Source: JBBDXA01 sp040902585
Lineage (GTDB): Bacteria > Planctomycetota > Phycisphaerae > Phycisphaerales > Phycisphaeraceae
Length of the DNA: 23,137 bases
Direction of reading: 5' to 3'
Assembly: GCA_040902585.1 (NCBI GenBank)
Contig: JBBDXA010000152.1
Location: 1-23,137, forward strand
Shown: positions 5,794-12,358 of the stretch, in pieces
How positions within the stretch are numbered: position 1 is the stretch's first letter
Layout of the letters: each line of letters begins with the position of its first letter
Translations under genes and position numbers: made by a program
The notes under the pieces: generated by a model
The model's input: the letters and a program-made list of their open reading frames with translations, nothing else
Databases searched by the model: none
Told to the model about the DNA's origin: nothing

Positions 5794-8511
5794 ATGCCCA
5801 AACGAGACATGTTGATCAACATCGTCCCCGGCGAAGAATGCCGCATCGCCATCATCGAGGACGGCAAACTTGAAGAGCTCTACCACGAGCGAACCAATTC
5901 CGAATCGCACGTCGGCAACATCTACAAAGGCCGCGTGACCAATGTCGAGCCGTCCATCCAGGCCGCGTTCATCGACTTCGGTCTGGAACGCAACGGCTTC
6001 CTGCACATCACCGACCTTCATCCGCGGTATTTCACCAAGGGCGCCAAGGAAGAGACTGAGCGAGTCGGCTTCAAGACGCCCCACCGCGAACGCCCGCCCA
6101 TCCAGCGCTGCCTGAAGCGCGGACAGGAAATCCTCGTCCAGGTCATCAAGGAAGGCATCGGCACCAAGGGCCCGACGCTGACGAGTTACTTGTCCATCCC
6201 CGGCCGGTTCCTCGTGATGATGCCGCACATGGAACGTCTGGGCGTGTCGCGCAAAGTAGAGGATGACGAACAGCGCCGGGCAATGAAGATTCTGCTCGAT
6301 GAGCTGAATCCGCCTGACAACTTCGGCTTCATCATCCGCACCGCCGGCATGGGTCGGCCCAAGACCGATCTGAAGCGCGACCTGGCCTACCTCACGCGCC
6401 TGTGGAAAAATATCGACAAACGCATGGGCGAAATCCGCGTGGGTGAACTCTACACCGAGAGCGATCTTCTCATCCGCACGCTGCGCGATGTGTTCTCGGC
6501 GGACATCGAGCGCGTGATTGTCGATGACACCGACGGCGCTCGCCGGGCCAGTGATTTTCTCGCCGTGGTCAGCCCGCGTTCCAAGTCGCAGGTGTTCTAC
6601 TACGACGAGCCGATCCCCATCTATCACCGCTACGGCATCGAACAGCAGATCGACACCATCCATGCCCGGCGCGTGCCGCTGCCTTCGGGCGGGTCGCTCG
6701 TCATCGACTCGACGGAAGCCCTCGTGGCTATCGACGTCAACAGCGGCAAAAGCCGCAGCCACGGCGACGCGGAGACGACGGCCTACAAAACCAACCAGGA
6801 AGCCTGCGATGAAATCTGCCGGCAACTGAGGCTGCGCGATCTGGGCGGCGTGGTGGTGATGGACCTGATCGACATGCGCGACACGCGCAAGCGGCGTTCG
6901 ATCGAAGCCCGCTTCCGCGAGAATCTGAAGAAGGACCGCGCCCGCACCAAGCCGCTGGCGATCAGTCAGTTCGGCATCCTCGAGATGACCCGCCAGCGCA
7001 TGCGGCCTTCGATCACCAAGAGCGTCTACAACGAATGCCACTACTGCCACGGCGAAGGCCTGACGCGCAATGTTGACTCCGTCGTGCAGGATGTGATCCG
7101 TCAGCTCGCTCTGATCATGCACCGCGAAGAGGTCGCCAAGGTCGCGGTCACGGTCAGCCCTGATGTGGCGTTCCCGCTGCTCAATCGCAAGCGAGCGGAG
7201 CTGGTCCACATGGAGCAGAAGTACGGCACCCCGGTGCAGGTGCGGGTGAACGCCTCGGGCGGCGCGGACTTCATCGAAGTCCTGGCGATGGATGAACGCG
7301 GCACGCCTTTGACCATCGATCCGCTGGCGAAGCTGGAGAAGCCCGTGCTTCAGCCGGTGGAAGCGCTGCCCGTGGAAGATGGGATCATCGACGACGAGGA
7401 AGCGCTGAGCGAGGAGAGGGAGACAAGCGAGACCGCTTACGAAGACGTAGGTGAGGGTGACGAGGGAACAGGCGAATTGAAACACGGTGACGATGGCCGA
7501 CCTGTACCATTGGACGAAGAAGGCGGCGAACGCAAGCGCAAACGACGGCGAAGGCGCGGCGGGCGCGGGCGCGGCAGCGAGGATCGACAGACAGACGAAC
7601 GGAAAAATCCTGCCGCAGTCAGGGGCGAACGTGACGAACGTGACGGCGAAGGCGATGACGTAACCGTTGCGCAGCCCGTCGAATTCGCCGATGCAGGTGA
7701 TGATGATCATGACGGACATGACGATGCGGATGCACCATCCGCGCCCACAGGTGAATTTGCAGGCTCCGCGGCAAGCGGCGAGGAACGCTCGCGCGGCGAA
7801 GGAGAATCGACCGAGGGCGAGGGCGGCAAACGGCGGAGACGGCGCAGGCGCAGGCGCGGCCGCGGCGGAGCGACGGGCGGCGAAGGGCAATCGGACAACA
7901 GCAGTGCCAACCCAAGCGGCGGTAGCGCCGGGAGTACGGGAAGTGCCCACAATGCACGTAGTGCCCAAAGTACCCGTGGTGCCGGGGGTGCCGGGGCTGC
8001 CGGGGCTGCCAGTTCCGCGAAGCCGGCCAGCCCACCCGTTGCCAGCCGAGGCTATGTTGGGAAGCAAGGACCACCTGACGGCGCGAAGAATTCGCCCGTC
8101 GAACCGGGCAACCATAAAGACGACGGTGCGGACGACTCATCCGGACCGCAGGATGGTGCCCCTGGTTCCCCCGGTGCCGATGGCACCAACGCGGAAGGTG
8201 AACCCCGTCGTCGCAGGCGGCGCCGGCGTCGTCGCGGCGGAAGTCGCGGCGGCCAGGGCGGGCAGAATGCATCCGATGGCGATGGCAGTAGTCCTGACAT
8301 GATGCCTGATGAACAAAGTGAATCGTTCGCTGAAGCGGTTGCGGATGAAGGCAACCACAACGATGGCGATGGCGATGAAGATGTTGAAAAGTCCGCGCCG
8401 CCGAAGCGGCATCGACCTCAGCGCAAGCCGCCGCAGGCCAAGGCACCGACGAAAGTAGAATCATCGGACTCGGACAAACCGAGCGAAGAGCCGCAGCCGG
8501 CTGAGGCGTAA
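5794..8511 (+). CDS. Ribonuclease E/G family protein with arginine-rich disordered tail
   Basis: A single-strand-specific endoribonuclease for rRNA and mRNA processing, 905 residues from this ATG. The N-terminal half is the RNase E/G catalytic core. An S1-like RNA-binding domain spans about residues 33-125 (NIYKGRVTNVEPSIQAAFIDFG). The Mg-binding residues are Asp314 and Asn316 in AIDVNSGKS and Asp357 in VVVMDLIDM; their spacing matches E. coli Asp303, Asn305 and Asp346. The Zn-link is CHYCHGEG with Cys415 and Cys418. After about residue 540 the chain is low-complexity and acidic, with three arginine-rich clusters near residues 578-595, 678-692 and 804-817, probably for RNA or partner binding. 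A TTG start at 5773 would add seven residues; ATG 5794 or 5809 better matches RNase G-like N-termini. No Shine-Dalgarno is visible. Whether it is functionally Rne or Rng is undecided. Only 5 bp separate it from dxr. Confidence 0.94.
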   Translation: MPKRDMLINIVPGEECRIAIIEDGKLEELYHERTNSESHVGNIYKGRVTNVEPSIQAAFIDFGLERNGFLHITDLHPRYFTKGAKEETERVGFKTPHRERPPIQRCLKRGQEILVQVIKEGIGTKGPTLTSYLSIPGRFLVMMPHMERLGVSRKVEDDEQRRAMKILLDELNPPDNFGFIIRTAGMGRPKTDLKRDLAYLTRLWKNIDKRMGEIRVGELYTESDLLIRTLRDVFSADIERVIVDDTDGARRASDFLAVVSPRSKSQVFYYDEPIPIYHRYGIEQQIDTIHARRVPLPSGGSLVIDSTEALVAIDVNSGKSRSHGDAETTAYKTNQEACDEICRQLRLRDLGGVVVMDLIDMRDTRKRRSIEARFRENLKKDRARTKPLAISQFGILEMTRQRMRPSITKSVYNECHYCHGEGLTRNVDSVVQDVIRQLALIMHREEVAKVAVTVSPDVAFPLLNRKRAELVHMEQKYGTPVQVRVNASGGADFIEVLAMDERGTPLTIDPLAKLEKPVLQPVEALPVEDGIIDDEEALSEERETSETAYEDVGEGDEGTGELKHGDDGRPVPLDEEGGERKRKRRRRRGGRGRGSEDRQTDERKNPAAVRGERDERDGEGDDVTVAQPVEFADAGDDDHDGHDDADAPSAPTGEFAGSAASGEERSRGEGESTEGEGGKRRRRRRRRRGRGGATGGEGQSDNSSANPSGGSAGSTGSAHNARSAQSTRGAGGAGAAGAASSAKPASPPVASRGYVGKQGPPDGAKNSPVEPGNHKDDGADDSSGPQDGAPGSPGADGTNAEGEPRRRRRRRRRRGGSRGGQGGQNASDGDGSSPDMMPDEQSESFAEAVADEGNHNDGDGDEDVEKSAPPKRHRPQRKPPQAKAPTKVESSDSDKPSEEPQPAEA
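7930..8010 (+). repeat. In-frame 9-bp degenerate array within the RNase E/G tail
   Basis: Nine units of 9 bp run from 7930 to 8010, for example GGAAGTGCC, CGTAGTGCC, CAAAGTACC, CGTGGTGCC, GGGGGTGCC and GGGGCTGCC twice. Because the period is a multiple of three, it encodes a small-residue Gly/Ser/Ala-rich stretch in the disordered tail (about residues 713-739) and leaves the frame open. Confidence 0.75.
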
Positions 8512-8516
8512 TCAAC

Positions 8517-9893
8517 GTGACAGTCACCACACCATGCAACCCGACACAGCAGCCAGCCGCGCAGCCTTCGAGCAGCGCTGGCGCGGTGCGTACAAAAAAA
8601 CTTATTGTGCTCGGCTCCACCGGCAGCATCGGCGTGAACACGCTCGATGTCGTGCGCCATCTGAACGAAACCGGCGCGGCGAAGATCGAAGTCGTCGGCC
8701 TGGCCGCCGGCCGTAACGTCGAAGCTCTTATCGAACAGGCCCGCGCGTTCGACGTGCCCGCCCTCGCCATTTCAGATGAGGCGCAGGCCCCCGCCCTTCG
8801 CGCCGCCCTGCCCAGGACGAAACTGTTCATCGGCCCCGATGCCTCGCTGAAGCTCGTCGAAGCGGTGGATGCGACGGACCTGAGCGCAGCGATCGTCGGC
8901 AGCGCGGGCTTGTCCGCGACCATCGCCGGCATCAAAAAAGGCATGCGCATCGGCCTGGCGAACAAGGAAACCCTCGTCGCGGCTGGGGCGATCGTTTCGC
9001 CGCTGGTGCGCCAGCATGGCGTGACGATGATCCCGGTGGATTCGGAGCACTCGGCGATTTTCCAGTGTTTACAGGGCGCTTCTGACTCCCCTCCCTCCCA
9101 GGGAGGGGCTGGGGGAGGGTCAGGCGCACAGCATTCTGAAGACCTGATGATGCATGGGGGGTCACAGCGAGGCGTTCGCTCGACCCTCCCCCCGCCCCTC
9201 CCTAAGAGGGAGGGGAGTCAGACGCTCCGCCCTCCCTCCGTGAAGCGAATTGTGCTCACTGCGTCAGGCGGGCCCTTCCGGACCGCTTCCAAGGAAACAA
9301 TCGAAAACGCCACCGTCGAGCAGGCGTTGAAACATCCGACATGGAACATGGGTCCGAAGATCACGATTGATTCGGCCACGATGATGAACAAGGCTCTGGA
9401 GATCATCGAAGCCCACTGGCTGTTCGACCTGCCGGGCGAGAAGATCAGCGTGATTGTGCATCCACAATCGATCATTCATTCGTTCGTGGAGTTTGAGGAT
9501 AACTCGGTGCTGGCGCAGCTCGGCCCGCCGGACATGCGGACGCCGATTCAGTATGCCCTGACTTATCCGGACCGTCCGCCGGGATGCAGCAAGGCTCTGG
9601 ATTGGTCGATCCTAAAGACATTGGACTTTGAGCAGCCTGACTTCGAGCGATTTCGCAGCCTGAAGCTGGCCTATGATGTGATCGAGGCGGGCGGGACAGC
9701 CGGGGCGGTGTTTAATGCCGCGAATGAGGCTGCCGTGGCCGCTTTTCTGAACCGGCGTATCCGGTTTGGACGTATTGTTGAACTCGTGGCTGAAGCGCTC
9801 AGCGCAATCGCCCCGCAGCCTGCCGACTCGCTCGACACGCTGTGGGAAGCGGACCGTGCGGCACGGGCGTTTGTGGAACAGCGAGCGCAATGA
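8517..9893 (+). CDS. dxr: 1-deoxy-D-xylulose 5-phosphate reductoisomerase with internal insertion
   Basis: DXR converts 1-deoxy-D-xylulose 5-phosphate to 2-C-methyl-D-erythritol 4-phosphate with NADPH, the committed step of the MEP isoprenoid pathway. The NADPH-binding LGSTGSIG motif, the metal-site PVDSEHSAIFQCLQG (Asp175, Glu177), the TASGGPFR substrate loop, and KITIDSATMMNKALEIIEAHWLF are all present. The protein is 458 residues, about 60 longer than usual. Most of the excess is a 54-residue segment at about 188-241, encoded by a palindromic repeat between the FQCLQG and VKRIVLTASGGPF motifs. The remainder is a short N-terminal extension. The GTG start at 8517 follows a GAGG and sits 5 bp after the upstream stop. 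rseP follows, a neighbour seen in many bacteria. The frame is continuous, so the enzyme is probably functional if the loop is tolerated. Confidence 0.95.
   Translation: MTVTTPCNPTQQPAAQPSSSAGAVRTKKLIVLGSTGSIGVNTLDVVRHLNETGAAKIEVVGLAAGRNVEALIEQARAFDVPALAISDEAQAPALRAALPRTKLFIGPDASLKLVEAVDATDLSAAIVGSAGLSATIAGIKKGMRIGLANKETLVAAGAIVSPLVRQHGVTMIPVDSEHSAIFQCLQGASDSPPSQGGAGGGSGAQHSEDLMMHGGSQRGVRSTLPPPLPKREGSQTLRPPSVKRIVLTASGGPFRTASKETIENATVEQALKHPTWNMGPKITIDSATMMNKALEIIEAHWLFDLPGEKISVIVHPQSIIHSFVEFEDNSVLAQLGPPDMRTPIQYALTYPDRPPGCSKALDWSILKTLDFEQPDFERFRSLKLAYDVIEAGGTAGAVFNAANEAAVAAFLNRRIRFGRIVELVAEALSAIAPQPADSLDTLWEADRAARAFVEQRAQ
9084..9219. repeat. Palindromic repeat cassette inserted in-frame in dxr
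   Basis: Two arms, 9084-9121 and 9182-9219, are inverted copies that match at 35 of 38 positions. The left arm begins GACTCCCCTCCCTCCCAGGG. Each arm also contains its own small CCTCCC/GGGAGG hairpin. The 60-nt centre is unrelated. The cassette lies inside the extra segment of DXR. It encodes a Pro/Gly/Ser-rich peptide with SPPSQGGAGGG on entry and LPPPLPKREG on exit. No stop codon occurs in the dxr frame. Confidence 0.9.
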
Positions 9894-9981
9894 TTGCGGA
9901 TTGCGGATTGCGGATTGCGGATTGAACGAACCTACTTCTGATTGCTAACCCCTGGCCCTTGGCCCTTCGCCCTTGGCCCTT
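9893..9981 (+). repeat. Two heptamer arrays (ATTGCGG and GGCCCTT) between dxr and rseP
   Basis: The first array has perfect 7-bp copies at 9893, 9900, 9907 and 9914 plus a partial fifth, and overlaps the last base of the dxr stop codon. The second has 7-bp units at 9954, 9961, 9968 and 9975 (GGCCCTT, with one CGCCCTT). Together they take up most of the 99-bp gap, and the second ends 11 bp before the rseP ATG. Confidence 0.92.
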
Positions 9982-9992
9982 CCGAATCCCCT

Positions 9993-12113
9993 ATGGACTT
10001 TCTCCCTTTCGACACCATCGGCGGCATCCTTGCCATCATCCTCGGCTTCGGGTTCATCATCTTCGTGCATGAACTGGGCCACTTCCTCGTCGCCAAATGG
10101 GTCGGCATCAAGTGCCCGCAGTTCGCCATCGGCATGGGCACTGCGGCCGTCTCCTTCCGCAAAGGCATGGGCTGGAAGTGGGGCTCCACCGAAGCCGCCT
10201 ACGAAAAGCTCGTGTATGACTACGTGAAGAAACAGGGCGAGCTGCCGCCCGCGGCTGAGGGTCAGGAGATCAGGTTCACGCCGGAACAATATGATCGCGC
10301 CAATGCCGCGCTGGGTCTGAGCGAAACGGAATACCGCCTCAACTGGCTGCCTTTGGGCGGCTATGTGAAGATGCTCGGGCAGGAGGACATGGACCCCAAC
10401 GCCCGCAGCACTGACCCGCGGGCCTTCAACTCCAAGCCGATCTGGGCCCGCGCCTGCGTCATCTCAGCGGGCGTCGTCATGAACATCATCTTCGGCGTCA
10501 TCTTCTTCGTCATCGCCTTCATGGCGGGCGTCGGATTCAACCCTTCGATCGTCGGCGATGTCGAACCGGGCATGCCTGCCGCCAAGACCTATGCCGCGGG
10601 TCATGACAACGACCCGGCGTACTACGGCCTGAAGCTGAGTGACCACGTCACGCACGTGAACGACATCCCCACGCGCGACCTGACCGATGTGCGTATTGCC
10701 GGCGCCCTGGCCGGCCACGAGGAAGTGTTCAAGCTCACCGTCGAACGCGAAGTCGAAGGCAAGGCCACGACGCTGGCCTTCAACATGATGCCCACGACCT
10801 CGGCCAACGGGCTCAAGTCGTTCGGCTTCGGACCGGTGCGATCCATCACGCTGGCCAGCGATCGTGATATTGAGGCGGAGAACTTTGCTTCAAGCTTTGC
10901 CGCCGCGAATGTGGATGTGACCAAGACCGGCGTCGCCCCGGGCATGACGCTGTTTGAAGCGGGCGGCAAGCCGGTGAAGACCTATCGCAACTATGTGGAT
11001 GCGGTCGGCGCGGGACGAGGCAAGCCCGTGCCCGTCGTGTTCAAGGATCTGGAGTCGGGCAAGACGGCGACGGTCGAACTCTCGGGCGAACCGGTGCTGC
11101 CGATCTCCGAAGAAGTGAAGGACGAGTACGCCCCGGAACTGCTGGGCGTTCGTCCGGCGACGGATATCGGCGCGATCAGTCCCAAGTCGCCGGCGGACAA
11201 GGCGGGCCTCAAGGCGGGCGATATTCTCAAGCGCGTCGGCGGGACCGACTGGCCCAGCACCGAAGAGGTCAAGAAGGAAGTCAAGGCGGCGGAGCGCAAG
11301 CCCGTTCGCGTCGTCGTCCTGCGCGGCGGTGAAGAAATCGAAATGCAGGTCACACCCGAGAAGGGACTGCTGGGTATTGCGCAAGGCATGGCCGACAAAC
11401 TCCTGCGCAAGGTCGACGCGGGCTCGCCGCTGAGCGATCTGAACCTGCCGGGCGGTTCACGGCTGGTCAGCGTGGATGGCGAGACGGTCGATTCGTTTCA
11501 GGCGACGCTCCTGAAGCTCGCGGCCAAGGCGGATGCCAATCCCGATGGGTTTGACGTGACCATCGGCTACGAGCCGGCCGTCGGCAAGGAGCCGGTCGTC
11601 CGCACCAAGCAGGTCCGCATCGAAGGCACCGCGCTGGCCAAGCTAAAGCACATCGACTGGCGGCCGGCGCTCACCTCGACGGTGTTCAATTTCGACATTG
11701 TCATCCTCCAGGAATCGAGCCCGGTCGCGGCCTTGGCGCTGGGCGTCAAAAAGGCCCAGCAGTCGATGCTTCAGGTGTATCTCACGCTGCGCCGCCTGAC
11801 GCAGGGCAGCGTGCCGCTCAGCCAGATGCAGGGCCCCGTCGGCATCACGCACACCGGCGCCCGCATCGCCAAGCAGGGCTGGACTTACCTGATCTTCTTC
11901 CTCGCGCTCATCAGCGTGAACCTGGCGGTCATCAACTTCCTGCCGCTGCCCATCGTCGATGGCGGACACATCGTGTTCCTCATCATCGAGAAGATCAAGG
12001 GATCGCCCGTCGGGCCGAAGGTGCAGACCGGGGCGCTCTTCGCGGGCCTGGCGCTGATCGCCTTCGTGTTCATCTATGTCACCTACAACGACATCCTGCG
12101 GTTGTTTGCCTGA
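9993..12113 (+). CDS. rseP: RseP/SpoIVFB-type site-2 membrane metalloprotease with expanded PDZ region
   Basis: An intramembrane zinc protease that releases regulatory proteins by cutting transmembrane segments; in E. coli RseP cleaves the anti-sigma factor RseA. The zinc motif HELGH (His26, Glu27, His30) lies in the first membrane segment (about residues 9-30). The third-ligand motif NFLPLPIVDGGH with Asp656 lies near the C-terminus, followed by a last membrane helix. A second helix near 155-182 (VISAGVVMNIIFGVIFFVIAFM) is followed by a long extracytoplasmic region with two clear PDZ-like segments, about 390-460 (SPADKAGLKAGDILKRVGG) and 460-545, and a possible third near 185-260. At 706 residues it is much longer than the 450-residue E. 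coli protein. A TTG 51 bp upstream would extend it into the repeat array, so ATG 9993 is preferred. The target anti-sigma factor is not in the window. Confidence 0.93.
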   Translation: MDFLPFDTIGGILAIILGFGFIIFVHELGHFLVAKWVGIKCPQFAIGMGTAAVSFRKGMGWKWGSTEAAYEKLVYDYVKKQGELPPAAEGQEIRFTPEQYDRANAALGLSETEYRLNWLPLGGYVKMLGQEDMDPNARSTDPRAFNSKPIWARACVISAGVVMNIIFGVIFFVIAFMAGVGFNPSIVGDVEPGMPAAKTYAAGHDNDPAYYGLKLSDHVTHVNDIPTRDLTDVRIAGALAGHEEVFKLTVEREVEGKATTLAFNMMPTTSANGLKSFGFGPVRSITLASDRDIEAENFASSFAAANVDVTKTGVAPGMTLFEAGGKPVKTYRNYVDAVGAGRGKPVPVVFKDLESGKTATVELSGEPVLPISEEVKDEYAPELLGVRPATDIGAISPKSPADKAGLKAGDILKRVGGTDWPSTEEVKKEVKAAERKPVRVVVLRGGEEIEMQVTPEKGLLGIAQGMADKLLRKVDAGSPLSDLNLPGGSRLVSVDGETVDSFQATLLKLAAKADANPDGFDVTIGYEPAVGKEPVVRTKQVRIEGTALAKLKHIDWRPALTSTVFNFDIVILQESSPVAALALGVKKAQQSMLQVYLTLRRLTQGSVPLSQMQGPVGITHTGARIAKQGWTYLIFFLALISVNLAVINFLPLPIVDGGHIVFLIIEKIKGSPVGPKVQTGALFAGLALIAFVFIYVTYNDILRLFA

Positions 12114-12144
12114 CGGCAAAGGGTACGTCGTGGGGAAGTCGAAT

Positions 12145-12272
12145 CTCCAAGCTCCAAGTATCAGATTTCAAACAAATCACAATCCTCAAGTCACAAAGAT
12201 CGACGAAGTCCCTTCGCCGCTTTGAGATTTGAAGGTTGAGATTTGTTTGTGATTTCGAGTTTGGAGCTTGAG
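12145..12272. repeat. Long inverted repeat of degenerate heptamers between rseP and yidC
   Basis: The left arm (12145-12198) contains units such as GCTCCAA, ATTTCAA and ACAAATC. The right arm (12220-12272) has TTTGAGA, TTTGAAG, GTTGAGA, TTTGTTT, GTGATTT, CGAGTTT and GGAGCTT on a 7-bp period. The arms are largely complementary over about 53 nt, with a 21-nt loop. It is AT-rich in otherwise GC-rich DNA and occupies half of the 245-bp gap. Confidence 0.9.
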
Positions 12273-12315
12273 TTGTCCGGTCCTCCGGCCACTCGCACGC
12301 CTGGCCGCGTGCCCC

Positions 12316-12321
12316 TATACT
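12316..12321 (+). promoter_or_regulatory. Possible -10 box (TATACT) for yidC
   Basis: TATACT lies 38 nt before the GTG start and is one base from the sigma-70 consensus, but the -35 region is weak. Transcription from about 12328 would give a short leader containing the AGAGG ribosome site. Confidence 0.3.
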
Positions 12322-12358
12322 GCCGCTTCAGGAAATTCCCTGCCCAGAGGCTCAAAAC

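Noticed and set aside
5788..8115. Minus-strand open frame of about 775 codons opposite the RNase E/G gene
   Set aside because: It is antisense to a well-supported gene and has shadow-like composition.
9078..9240. Frameshift or pseudogenisation of dxr by the repeat
   Set aside because: The frame is open through the insert and all motifs on both sides are intact, so an in-frame insertion is the simpler reading.
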